In this document: positions 21,128-29,305 of the stretch, one piece after another
Layout of the letters: each line of letters opens with the position of its first letter
Position numbering within the stretch: the first letter of the stretch is position 1
Assembly (NCBI RefSeq): GCF_000502875.1
Contig: NZ_AYWX01000012.1
Location: forward strand, 83,605-139,191
DNA from: Mesorhizobium sp. L2C084A000
GTDB taxonomy: Bacteria; Pseudomonadota; Alphaproteobacteria; Rhizobiales; Rhizobiaceae
Direction: 5' to 3'
Length of the DNA: 55,587 bases
Translations under genes and position numbers: made by a program
The notes under the pieces: generated by a model
What the model was told of the DNA's origin: nothing
Database searches by the model: none
Seen by the model: the letters and a program-made list of their open reading frames with translations, nothing else

Positions 21128-21823
21128 CTACACCGTCAGGAACTTCCGGACATCGGCACGGTCCAGATCTTCCGCCGGACCGGTATGGACGATCACGCCC
21201 CGGTCCATGATGTTGACCTCGTCGGCGAGTTCGCGGCAGAAATCGAGATATTGTTCGACCAAAAGCACGGCGATGCCGGCTTGGTCGCGCAGGTAGCGGA
21301 TGGCGCGGCCGATGTCCTTGATGATCGACGGCTGGATGCCTTCGGTCGGCTCGTCGAGCACCAGCAGCTTCGGCCGCATCACCAATGCCCTCCCGATGGC
21401 GAGCTGCTGCTGCTGGCCCCCGGAAAGATCGCCACCGCGACGGCCGAGCATCTGCTTCAGCACCGGGAACAATTCGAAGACATGTGCAGGAATGTTGCGG
21501 TCGGCCCGTTTCAGCGGCGCGAAGCCTGATTCCAGGTTCTCCCGCACGGTGAGCAGCGGAAAGACCTCCCTGCCCTGCGGTACGAATGCGATGCCCGACC
21601 GGGCGCGGTCATACGCCGCGCTCCGGTCGAGCGCCTTCCCCTCGAAGGCAACGCTTCCGCTCGTCAGCCGGTGATGGCCGACGATCGATCTCATCAAACT
21701 GGTCTTGCCGACGCCATTGCGGCCGAGCACGCAGGTGATCTTGCCGGCGCCCGCCTTCAGCGACACGCCGCGCAGCGCCTGGGCGGCGCCGTAGTGCAGC
21801 GTGGCATTGGAAACTTCGAGCAT
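21128..21823 (-). CDS. urtE: Urea ABC transporter ATP-binding subunit UrtE
   Basis: A 231-residue LivF-like ATPase: Walker A GRNGVGKTS, signature LSGGQQQQLAIGRAL, Walker B LLVLDEPTEGIQPSII, and switch His replaced in the family manner within VEQYLDF. The phrase EPTEGIQPSIIKDI is characteristic of UrtE as opposed to LivF. It powers uptake of urea with UrtD at the inner face of the membrane and is the last gene of the operon. A weak AAGG ribosome site lies within the end of the short ORF that precedes it. Confidence 0.94.
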   Translation of the reverse strand: MLEVSNATLHYGAAQALRGVSLKAGAGKITCVLGRNGVGKTSLMRSIVGHHRLTSGSVAFEGKALDRSAAYDRARSGIAFVPQGREVFPLLTVRENLESGFAPLKRADRNIPAHVFELFPVLKQMLGRRGGDLSGGQQQQLAIGRALVMRPKLLVLDEPTEGIQPSIIKDIGRAIRYLRDQAGIAVLLVEQYLDFCRELADEVNIMDRGVIVHTGPAEDLDRADVRKFLTV

Positions 21824-21824
21824 G

Positions 21825-21890
21825 TCAGCGCCTTTTCCAGAACCGCAGAAACGACAAATCGAAGTGATGGAACTGCACCCGCCAAACCAT
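21825..21890 (-). CDS. Possible 21-codon micro-ORF between urtD and urtE
   Basis: The gap between urtD and urtE is filled by an open frame beginning MVWRVQFHHFDLSFL and ending in a basic tail (WKRR). It has a GGGGAG ribosome site with a 6-base spacing to its ATG at 21888-21890. A second in-frame ATG overlaps the urtD stop (ATGA). Its TGA is one base before the urtE ATG (TGACATG). It is very rich in aromatic residues and Arg/Lys. It may be a translated coupling peptide; no known family is assigned. Confidence 0.35.
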   Translation of the reverse strand: MVWRVQFHHFDLSFLRFWKRR

Positions 21891-21892
21891 GC

Positions 21893-22639
21893 TCATCTCC
21901 CCAGATAGACTTCGACGACACGCTCGTCGGCCGACACAAAATCGAGTGTGCCCTCACTCAGCACCGAGCCCTCATGCAGGCAGGTGACCTTGACGCCGAG
22001 CTCGCGCACGAAATGCATGTCGTGCTCGACGACGATGACCGAATGGTCGCGGGCAATATCCTTGAGCAGCCGCGCGGTTTCCTCGGTCTCGGCATCGGTC
22101 ATGCCGGCGACCGGTTCGTCGACCAGAAGCAGTTTCGGGTCCTGCGCCAAGAGCATGCCGATCTCGAGCCACTGCTTTTGCCCATGGCTCAGATTGGCCG
22201 CCAGTTCGTCACGCTTGTCGCCAAGCCGGATGATGCCGAGGATGTCATCGATCTGCCGCGTCTCGGCGGCCGAGCGGCGATGGAACAGCGCCGGGAAGAT
22301 CGAGCGCGGCCCCTTCAGCGCCAGCATCAGGTTTTCCTCGATCGTGTGGCTTTCGAACACGGTCGGCTTCTGAAACTTGCGGCCGATGCCCATCATGGCG
22401 ATCTCGGCCTCATCATGCTTGGTCAGATCGACCTGGCCGTCGAAGAACACGTCGCCTTCGTCGGGCCGCGTCTTGCCGGTGACGATGTCCATCATCGTCG
22501 TCTTGCCGGCGCCGTTGGGGCCGATGATGGCGCGCATCTCACCCTTGTCGAGCACCAGCGACAGATTGTTGATGGCGCGAAAGCCGTCGAAGGAGACCGA
22601 AACTCCGTCGAGATAAAGGATCGTGTTCGACTTTGACAT
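21893..22639 (-). CDS. urtD: Urea ABC transporter ATP-binding subunit UrtD
   Basis: A 248-residue LivG-like ATPase. It has Walker A GPNGAGKTT, the UrtD-typical IGRKFQKPTVFESHTIEENL, the signature region LSHGQKQWLEIGML and Walker B LLLVDEPVAGMTDAE. The signature reads LSHGQ instead of LSGGQ, a variant normal for UrtD. It pairs with UrtE to drive urea import. It starts 6 bases after urtC ends. Confidence 0.95.
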   Translation of the reverse strand: MSKSNTILYLDGVSVSFDGFRAINNLSLVLDKGEMRAIIGPNGAGKTTMMDIVTGKTRPDEGDVFFDGQVDLTKHDEAEIAMMGIGRKFQKPTVFESHTIEENLMLALKGPRSIFPALFHRRSAAETRQIDDILGIIRLGDKRDELAANLSHGQKQWLEIGMLLAQDPKLLLVDEPVAGMTDAETEETARLLKDIARDHSVIVVEHDMHFVRELGVKVTCLHEGSVLSEGTLDFVSADERVVEVYLGR

Positions 22640-22645
22640 GGTCGC

Positions 22646-23878
22646 TCACTCCGCCGGCTGCGGTTCGGGGTTGCTGGCGGACCAGTCGCCGGGCTTTCTC
22701 GCCTCGCTGCGAACGATTTTCGCCGGCGGCGGGACGTCGGCATCGGTGCCGGCTTCCTCGGCAATCGAAGCTGCCCGCAACGCCCTGGCGTTGCCGCGCC
22801 AGCTGTCCCACATGCCGATGATGCCCTTGGGCAGCAAGAGCGTGACGGCGACGAACAGCCCACCCAAGGCAAACAGCCAGAATTCCGGCAGCACGCCGGT
22901 GAACCAGGATTTGCCGGCATTGACCAGCAACGCACCGATGATCGGTCCGACAATGGTGCCGCGCCCGCCGACGGCGGCCCACACAACGACCTCGATCGAA
23001 TTGGCCGGCTCGAATTCACCCGGATTGATGATGCCGACCTGCGGCACGTAGAGCGCGCCGGCTATGCCGGCCATGACGGCCGAGACGGTGAAGGCGAACA
23101 GTTTTACGTTCTCCGCCCGCCAGCCGAGGAAGCGCGTGCGGCTCTCGGCATCGCGCACAGCCATCAAGAGCTTGCCGTATTTGGAGCCGACGATCGCCCA
23201 GGTGACGAAGACGGCTAGCGCGAGCATCACGGCGCTGGCGGCAAACAGCGCCGAGCGCGTCGCGTCGGCCTGCACGTTGAAGCCCAGAATATCTTTGAAA
23301 TCGGTCAGGCCGTTGTTGCCGCCGAACCCCATGTCGTTGCGAAAAAAGGCAAGCAGCAGCGCGTACGTCATCGCCTGGGTGATGATCGAGAGATAAACGC
23401 CGGTGACGCGGCTGCGGAAGGCGAACCAGCCAAAGACGAAAGCGAGCAGGCCGGGCACCGCGAGCACCATGAGGCCGGCGAACCAGAAATGGTCGAAACC
23501 GTACCAGAACCAGGGCAATTCCTTGTAGTTCAGGAACACCATGAAGTCGGGCAAGATGGGATTGCCGTAGACGCCGCGTGAGCCGATCTGGCGCATCAGA
23601 TACATGCCCATCGCATAGCCGCCGAGCGCGAAGAAGGCGCCGTGGCCAAGCGAAAGGATGCCGCAATAGCCCCAGACAAGATCGAGCGCCAAGGCGAGCA
23701 GTGCATAACAGAGATATTTGCCGGTCAGCGCGACAATGTAGGATGGGATGTAGAAGGCGCTGGCAGGAGACACCGCAAGGTTGAGCAGCGGCACGATGAC
23801 GGCCACCGCCAGCAGGATGAAGATCGTGATGGCGATGCGGCGGTCCGCGCCGGCGGCAAAGAAGCGTCCCGTGATCAT
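22646..23878 (-). CDS. urtC: Urea ABC transporter permease UrtC
   Basis: A 410-residue LivM-type permease with about nine to ten membrane helices. The start MITGRFFAAGADRRIAITIF at 23878 overlaps the urtB stop (ATGA). Diagnostic segments are LDLVWGYCGILSLGHGAFFA, YLSIITQAMTYALLLAFFRNDM-type wording with GGNNGLTDF, and the transport-loop EAESRTRFLGW-like stretch, here DAESRTRFLGWRAENVKLFA. The C-terminal 40 residues are a cytoplasmic, acidic/proline-rich extension (GTDADVPPPAKIVRSEARKP) variable in this family. Confidence 0.94.
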   Translation of the reverse strand: MITGRFFAAGADRRIAITIFILLAVAVIVPLLNLAVSPASAFYIPSYIVALTGKYLCYALLALALDLVWGYCGILSLGHGAFFALGGYAMGMYLMRQIGSRGVYGNPILPDFMVFLNYKELPWFWYGFDHFWFAGLMVLAVPGLLAFVFGWFAFRSRVTGVYLSIITQAMTYALLLAFFRNDMGFGGNNGLTDFKDILGFNVQADATRSALFAASAVMLALAVFVTWAIVGSKYGKLLMAVRDAESRTRFLGWRAENVKLFAFTVSAVMAGIAGALYVPQVGIINPGEFEPANSIEVVVWAAVGGRGTIVGPIIGALLVNAGKSWFTGVLPEFWLFALGGLFVAVTLLLPKGIIGMWDSWRGNARALRAASIAEEAGTDADVPPPAKIVRSEARKPGDWSASNPEPQPAE

Positions 23879-25491
23879 GCTTCCACCGCCCTGCCCTTGA
23901 GCGCGAACAGGCCGCGCGGGCGCTTCTGTATGAACAGGATGATCAGCACCAGCACGACGATCTTGCCGAGCACCGCGCCCGCATAGGGCTCGAGGAACTT
24001 GTTGACGATGCCAAGCGAGAAGGCGCCGACCAGCGTGCCCCACAGATTGCCGACGCCGCCGAAGACGACGACCATGAAGCTGTCGATGATGTAGCCGCGA
24101 CCGAGATTGGGCGAGACATTGTCGATCTGGCTGAGCGCGACACCGGCAATGCCTGCAATGCCGGAGCCGAGCGCGAAAGTCAGCGCGTCTACCCATGGCG
24201 TCCTGATGCCCATCGAGGCGGCCATGCGCCGGTTGGCGGTGACGGCGCGCATCTGAAGGCCCCAGGGCGTGCGCTTCATCACGTAGAGCAGGATGCCGAA
24301 GACAGCGAGCGCGAAAACCAGGATCCACAGCCGGTTCCAGGTGATCGCCAACTGTCCGACATTGAACGAGCCCGACATCCACGAGGGGTTGCCCACCTCC
24401 TGGTTGGTCGGCCCGAAGATCGAACGCACGGCCTGTTGCAGGATCAGCGAGACGCCCCAAGTCGCAAGCAGTGTTTCCAGCGGCCGCCCGTAGAGAAAGC
24501 GGATGACGCCGCGCTCGATGATCAGGCCGACCAGAGCCGAGACGAGGAAAGCCAGCGGCAGCGCAATAACCAGCGACCAGTCGAACAGGCCGGGAAAGGA
24601 GGTGCGGATCACCTGCTGGACGACGAAGGTCGTGTAGGCGCCGAGCATGACCATCTCGCCGTGCGCCATGTTGATAACGCCCATGACGCCGAAGGTGATG
24701 GCAAGGCCGATCGCCGCCAGCAGCAGCACCGAGCCCAGCGAAATGCCGTACCAGATGTTCTGGCCGGCATCCCAGAAGGCCAGCGTCGAATTGATGTTGG
24801 CGATTGCGGTCGTCGCCGCTTGCTTGACCGCGTCGGTGGATTTCGCCTCGACCGAGGTGAGCAGGGAAACCGCATCGCGGTCGCCACGCGCGCCGATCAG
24901 GGCAATTGCAGCGAGCTTGTCGGCTTCAGGCCGGTCGGAGACCAGAACGGAGGCGGCACGAGCCTGTTCGAGCAGCGCCTTGACGCTGGCCACGGTCTCA
25001 CTGGCGATTGCCGTGTCGAGCGGTCCGATGTTTGCGGCGTCGGGCGTCTTGAACATGGTGTCGGCGGCGGCGATGCGCACGGCCGGATCCTTGGCGCAAA
25101 GCGTCAGCGTGCCCAACGCATCGCGGATGACGCGACGCAGCGTGTTGTTGACCTTGATCTTGGTGATGTCGTCCTTGGCCGCCTCGCCCGATGCCTCGCC
25201 GCTCAACGGGTCGGAAAGCTGGACGCTTTCGCCCGCTTCCTTGCCGACAAACACCAGGGAATCGGCCTTGCGGACATAGAGGTTGCCGTCGGCCAGTGCC
25301 GCAAGCGGCCGCTCCACCGCCGGATCGCCGGCAGCAGCCAGTTCGTGGACGACGGCTCCGATCTCGGAAAAGCCCTTGGCCGCGGCGAATTTGGCGATGA
25401 TGCCGCGCAGATCGGCTTCGCCGGCGCCGGAGGACGACAGTGTCGCCAGCAGGAACAACAGCATCAAACCAATCGTACGAAACAGGTTCAT
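23875..25491 (-). CDS. urtB: Urea ABC transporter permease UrtB with periplasmic N-domain
   Basis: A 538-residue protein. A signal-like helix (NLFRTIGLMLLFLLATLSSS) is followed by about 210 mainly helical, hydrophilic residues predicted periplasmic, and then by the LivH-type permease from FWDAGQNIWYGISLGSVLLL onwards. Permease landmarks are GVMGVINMAHGEMVMLGAYT and VALSQIDNVSPNLGRGYI. The long N-terminal domain is normal for UrtB and distinguishes it from LivH. Its stop overlaps the urtC start. It lies 97 bases after urtA, across a strong hairpin. Confidence 0.95.
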   Translation of the reverse strand: MNLFRTIGLMLLFLLATLSSSGAGEADLRGIIAKFAAAKGFSEIGAVVHELAAAGDPAVERPLAALADGNLYVRKADSLVFVGKEAGESVQLSDPLSGEASGEAAKDDITKIKVNNTLRRVIRDALGTLTLCAKDPAVRIAAADTMFKTPDAANIGPLDTAIASETVASVKALLEQARAASVLVSDRPEADKLAAIALIGARGDRDAVSLLTSVEAKSTDAVKQAATTAIANINSTLAFWDAGQNIWYGISLGSVLLLAAIGLAITFGVMGVINMAHGEMVMLGAYTTFVVQQVIRTSFPGLFDWSLVIALPLAFLVSALVGLIIERGVIRFLYGRPLETLLATWGVSLILQQAVRSIFGPTNQEVGNPSWMSGSFNVGQLAITWNRLWILVFALAVFGILLYVMKRTPWGLQMRAVTANRRMAASMGIRTPWVDALTFALGSGIAGIAGVALSQIDNVSPNLGRGYIIDSFMVVVFGGVGNLWGTLVGAFSLGIVNKFLEPYAGAVLGKIVVLVLIILFIQKRPRGLFALKGRAVEA

Positions 25492-25523
25492 CGGTCTCTG
25501 GTAACCCTTGAAGGTTGAAGTGG

Positions 25524-25556
25524 GCGTCCGGACGGCGGAGGAAGCCGTCCGGACGC
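25524..25556 (-). promoter_or_regulatory. Strong intercistronic hairpin between urtA and urtB
   Basis: GCGTCCGGACGGC and GCCGTCCGGACGC form a perfect 13-bp stem with a 7-base loop. There is no following T-tract on the minus strand, so complete termination is unlikely. It is more likely to stabilise the 3' end of urtA mRNA or to allow partial termination, giving more binding protein than permease. Confidence 0.7.
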
Positions 25557-25588
25557 GCGCGGTCTGACTAGGTCAGCCCTGGGAGGGA

Positions 25589-26899
25589 TCAGTTCGTGCC
25601 CTTGCCGCCGCACTTGCCGGTGGCAACATTGAAGTTGCCGCAGGACAGAGGCGCGCGCCAATCGGAGATCAGGTCCTTGGAATCAGGCAGATAGTCGGAC
25701 CATTCGTCGCCCATCACCAGGCCCGGCGTGCGCGACACGGTTTCGAACTGGCCGTCGGCCTGGATTTCGCCGATCAGCACCGGCTTGGTGATGTGGTGGT
25801 TCGGCATCATCGTCGAATAGCCGCCGGTCAGGTTCGGCACCGAGACGCCGATCATGGCGTCGATGACCTTGTCCGGATCGGTGGTGCCGGCCTTCTCGAC
25901 CGCCTTCACCCACATGTTGAAGCCGATATAATGGGCCTCCATCGGGTCGTTGGTGGTGCGCTTGTCGTTCTTGATGAACTTGTGCCAGTCGGCGATGAAC
26001 TTCTTGTTCTCGGGCGTATCGATGCTCTCGAAATAGTTCCAGGCAGCGAGATGGCCGACCAGCGGCGCGGTGTCGAGACCGGCAAGCTCTTCCTCGCCGA
26101 CCGAGAAGGCCATGACCGGAATGTCCTCGGCCTTGATGCCTTGGTTGCCGAGTTCCTTGTAGAACGGCACGTTGGCGTCGCCGTTGACGGTCGAGACGAC
26201 GGCGGTCTTCTTGCCGGCCGAACCGAACTTCTTGATCGCCGAAACCTCGGTCTGCCAGTCGGAGAAGCCGAACGGCGTGTAATTGACCATGATGTCTTCC
26301 GCAGCCACGCCCTTGGCCTTCAGATAGGCTTCGAGGATCTTGTTGGTGGTGCGCGGATAGACGTAGTCGGTGCCTTCCAGCACCCAGCGCTTCACCGAAC
26401 CGCCATCCTCGCTCATCAGATAGTCGACGGCCGGAATGGCCTGCTGGTTTGGCGCCGCACCGGTGTAGAACACGTTGCGCTCACTTTCCTCGCCCTCATA
26501 CTGGACGGGGTAGAACAGGATGTTGTCGAGTTCCGAGAACACCGGCAGCACCGATTTGCGCGACACCGAGGTCCAGCAGCCGAACACCGCCGCGACCTTG
26601 TCCTTGGAGATCAGCTCGCGCGCCTTTTCGGCAAACAGCGGCCAGTTGGAAGCCGGATCGACAACGACCGCCTCGAGCTTCTTGCCGAGCAGGCCGCCCT
26701 TGGCGTTCTGCTCGTCGATGAGCATCAGCATGGCGTCCTTCAGCGTCGTCTCCGAAATCGCCATGGTCCCCGACAGCGAATGGAGAATGCCGACCTTGAT
26801 CGTGTCGTCGGCGGCCTTCGCCGGAGCGGAGATCAACAGGCCGGCGGCGACCACGCTCGCCGAAAACATTTTTGTTATTGTCGAGAAATTACCCCTCAT
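25589..26899 (-). CDS. urtA: Urea ABC transporter substrate-binding protein UrtA
   Basis: The periplasmic urea-binding protein, 436 residues. The signal peptide runs from MRGNFSTITKMFSASVVAAG to cleavage near SAPAKA/ADDT. The mature start IKVGILHSLSGTMAISETTL and the stretches KVAAVFGCWTSVSRKSVLPV, LFYPVQYEGEESERNVFYTG and EAHYIGFNMWVKAVEKAG are typical of UrtA and separate it from amino-acid-binding LivK. Start at 26899 has a GGGAG ribosome site 8 bases away. It is first in the urtABCDE operon, behind a sigma-54-type promoter. No urease genes are next to the operon. Confidence 0.95.
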   Translation of the reverse strand: MRGNFSTITKMFSASVVAAGLLISAPAKAADDTIKVGILHSLSGTMAISETTLKDAMLMLIDEQNAKGGLLGKKLEAVVVDPASNWPLFAEKARELISKDKVAAVFGCWTSVSRKSVLPVFSELDNILFYPVQYEGEESERNVFYTGAAPNQQAIPAVDYLMSEDGGSVKRWVLEGTDYVYPRTTNKILEAYLKAKGVAAEDIMVNYTPFGFSDWQTEVSAIKKFGSAGKKTAVVSTVNGDANVPFYKELGNQGIKAEDIPVMAFSVGEEELAGLDTAPLVGHLAAWNYFESIDTPENKKFIADWHKFIKNDKRTTNDPMEAHYIGFNMWVKAVEKAGTTDPDKVIDAMIGVSVPNLTGGYSTMMPNHHITKPVLIGEIQADGQFETVSRTPGLVMGDEWSDYLPDSKDLISDWRAPLSCGNFNVATGKCGGKGTN

Positions 26900-26942
26900 A
26901 TGACGGACTCCCAAGCTGGTTGATTGCACCGCAACACTACAA

Positions 26943-26958
26943 AGCAACCCCCATGCCA
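26943..26958 (-). promoter_or_regulatory. Sigma-54 (RpoN) promoter of the urt operon
   Basis: On the minus strand TGGCATGGGGGTTGCT matches the RpoN consensus TGGCAC-G-N4-TTGCW at all but one base, with GG and GC separated by 10 bases as required. It would start transcription about 30 bases before the urtA ATG. The rest of 26959-27208 is AT-rich and holds no gene; a single GCACC half-site near 27007 could be part of an NtrC site, but no full palindrome is visible. Confidence 0.72.
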
Positions 26959-27208
26959 ACCGCTCTGGCAATCCCGAAAGGGCACAAATAAATTAGAGAT
27001 ATCAGCACCTTGGAATATAGAGCTTACAAAACAAAGAGAGGTGGCCAGAAATCGATTGAGGGAAATTTGCGCAGCTTTCGCAGCTGCTGCCTATTTTTCG
27101 ATCATTTGCCCAATCTGCCTAGATTTTGATCTCACCAGTGCCTCAGGCGACCGATGTTGCGGCGCGGTGCAAAAATAGGGCAAGCTCGCTCTTCAAGCGA
27201 GCGACGTC

Positions 27209-27622
27209 ATGGTTTCAGGGATTTCACGCATTTTTATCGGCATACTGCTTCTGGCCGCAGCAACCGGGCCTGCGCGAGCCGATTTCAGCGACGGCAAGAT
27301 GCCTGACGGCACCTATCATTGCGAAGTGTACCTGCTTGGCATGTTCCTCAGCCTCGGCGACATCACCATCAAGGGGAACGTCTACAGCGGCCCGGTCTAC
27401 ACCAGCCTCCGCGTCTTCGACCCCGTGCAGCAGGGCTATAACTATCAAATGGACGCAAACGGCGTGATCTCGTGGCTGGGGCCGCTGGGCGGATATACCA
27501 CCGGCGGCAATTCGCTGTCGCTGACCCAGGCGACGCTCGACGGTGAAACCGCCCCTTCCTTCGACATCATCATGAAGCAGCCCGACGGCGCCTTCACCGC
27601 CTCGACCTGCACCAAGCAATGA
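27209..27622 (+). CDS. Small exported protein, unknown function
   Basis: A 137-residue protein with a signal peptide (MVSGISRIFIGILLLAAATG, cleavage after PARA). The mature domain starts DFSDGKMPDGTYHCEVYLLG and is rich in Gly, Tyr and beta strands. It ends with TASTCTKQ, so two cysteines (in YHC and STC) could form a disulphide across the domain. I do not recognise a family. It is isolated, divergent from the urt operon and convergent with the GMC gene. Confidence 0.68.
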   Translation: MVSGISRIFIGILLLAAATGPARADFSDGKMPDGTYHCEVYLLGMFLSLGDITIKGNVYSGPVYTSLRVFDPVQQGYNYQMDANGVISWLGPLGGYTTGGNSLSLTQATLDGETAPSFDIIMKQPDGAFTASTCTKQ

Positions 27623-27631
27623 AGCGGCAGG

Positions 27632-27664
27632 AAAAAAGGCGCGGAACCTTGCGGGTTCCGCGCC
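27632..27664 (-). terminator. Rho-independent terminator of the minus-strand GMC operon
   Basis: On the minus strand GGCGCGGAACC pairs perfectly over 11 bases with GGTTCCGCGCC around CGCAA and is followed by TTTTTT (27632-27637). It lies 23 bases beyond the GMC stop codon. On the plus strand it may also stop the small exported gene, though without a T-run. Confidence 0.9.
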
Positions 27665-27687
27665 AGCAGTCTGTCGGGAGGATTTGA

Positions 27688-29259
27688 CTAGATCGTCTTT
27701 GCCGACATCTGCGCGGCGATGTAGTCGGCCTGGCGGATCGCGAGCGACACGATCGTCAGGGTCGGGTTTTCGGCGGCCCCGGTGGTGAACTGGCTGCCGT
27801 CGGACACGAACAGGTTCTTGATGTCGTGCGCCTGGCCGTGCTTGTTGACGACGCCGTCTTCCGCTTTCTCGCTCATCCGGTTGGTGCCGAGATTGTGGGT
27901 CGACGGATAGGGCGGCGTCGGGAAGGTGCGGGTGGCGCCGACCGCATCGTAAAGTGCCGTAGCCTGTTTGTAGGCGTGGTTGCGCATCGCGGTGTCGTTC
28001 GGATGGTCGTCGAAATGCACGTCGGCGATCGGCATGCCGTGCGCGTCCTTTTCGTCGGTATGCAGCGTGATGCGGTTCTCCGCACGCGGCATATCCTCAC
28101 CGACGATCCACAGGCCGGCCATGTGGTCGTAGTGATCGAGTGCGGTGGTGAACGAGCGCCCCCAGGCACCCGGATCGAGGAACGCCGCCATGAACGGCAG
28201 GCCGAGCGACAGCGTCTCGAACTCGTAGCCACCCACGAACCCACGAGACGGATCATGCCGCGCCTCGTCGCGGATGATGCCGGCCATAGTGGTGCCGCGA
28301 TACATATGCACCGGTCTGTCGAAGATGGCATAGACCGAGCCGGTGGTGTGGCGCATGTAGTTCTTGCCGACCTGCCCCGATGAGTTGGCAAGCCCATCGG
28401 GGAATTTGCCCGATGCCGAATTGAGCAGCAGCCTTGGGCTCTCGATCGAATTGCCGGCAACCGCGACGATGCGCGCCTTCTGCTCCTGCAGCTTGCCGTC
28501 CTTGTCGGCGTAGACGATGCCGGTCACCTTTCCGCTAGCGTCGTGGTTGATCTTGATCGCCATGGCGTTCGGCCTGACTTCGAGATGGCCTGTCGCCTCG
28601 CCCTTGGGGATCTCGGTGTAGAGCGTCGACCATTTGGCGCCCCATTTGCAGCCCTGGAAGCAGAAGCCGGTCTGCTGGCAAGACATGCGGTCGTCACGAT
28701 CGACCGAATTGATCGCCATGTTGCCGGTGTGGCATTCCTTGTAGCCGAGCTTGTCGGCGCCGGCCTTCAACACCTTGAAATTGTTGTTGCCCGGCAGCCG
28801 CGGCCAGTCATTGGTGCCGGTGACGCCCATCTTGGCTTCAGCCTTGGCATAGTAGGGCTCCAGCTCGGCCAGCGTGATCGGCCAATCGAGCAGGTTGGCG
28901 CCTTCCAATTTGCCGTAGGTCGACAGCGTCTTGAACTCATGCTCCTGGATGCGCAGCGAAGCTCCGGCCCAATGCGTGGTCGAACCGCCGACCGACTTGA
29001 CGATCCAGGCCGGCAGGTTGGGAAAGTCCTTGGCCACACGCCAGTCACCCGACGTGGTGCGCTTGTCCGTCCAGGCGAGCTGGCTGAACGAACCCCACTC
29101 GTCATTGATGAAGTCTTCGTATTCGTGGCGCGCGCCGGCTTCCAGGATGACGACGTCGACACCCTTCTGGGCGAGTTCGTTGCCGAGCGTGCCGCCACCG
29201 GCACCCGAGCCGATGATGACGACCACGCCGTCGTTGTTCAGATCAAATGAAGCTGCCAT
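27688..29259 (-). CDS. GMC-family flavin dehydrogenase, large subunit
   Basis: A 523-residue FAD-dependent oxidoreductase. The Rossmann motif is VVVIIGSGAGGGTLGNELA near residue 12. The GMC C-terminal domain ends with STHNLGTNRMSEKAEDGVVN (active-site His region) and TTGAAENPTLTIVSLAIRQA. Cys194-x5-Cys200-x3-Cys204 matches the [3Fe-4S] site of bacterial FAD-glucose dehydrogenases. It has no signal peptide and would be exported with its Tat-signal partner encoded just upstream. The substrate is unknown, an alcohol or sugar. No cytochrome gene accompanies this copy. A strong GGGAGG ribosome site precedes the ATG. Confidence 0.92.
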   Translation of the reverse strand: MAASFDLNNDGVVVIIGSGAGGGTLGNELAQKGVDVVILEAGARHEYEDFINDEWGSFSQLAWTDKRTTSGDWRVAKDFPNLPAWIVKSVGGSTTHWAGASLRIQEHEFKTLSTYGKLEGANLLDWPITLAELEPYYAKAEAKMGVTGTNDWPRLPGNNNFKVLKAGADKLGYKECHTGNMAINSVDRDDRMSCQQTGFCFQGCKWGAKWSTLYTEIPKGEATGHLEVRPNAMAIKINHDASGKVTGIVYADKDGKLQEQKARIVAVAGNSIESPRLLLNSASGKFPDGLANSSGQVGKNYMRHTTGSVYAIFDRPVHMYRGTTMAGIIRDEARHDPSRGFVGGYEFETLSLGLPFMAAFLDPGAWGRSFTTALDHYDHMAGLWIVGEDMPRAENRITLHTDEKDAHGMPIADVHFDDHPNDTAMRNHAYKQATALYDAVGATRTFPTPPYPSTHNLGTNRMSEKAEDGVVNKHGQAHDIKNLFVSDGSQFTTGAAENPTLTIVSLAIRQADYIAAQMSAKTI

Positions 29260-29305
29260 GGTTTCCTCCCATGATTTCTGTTTGCGGGTTCAGGAACGAC
29301 GGGGC

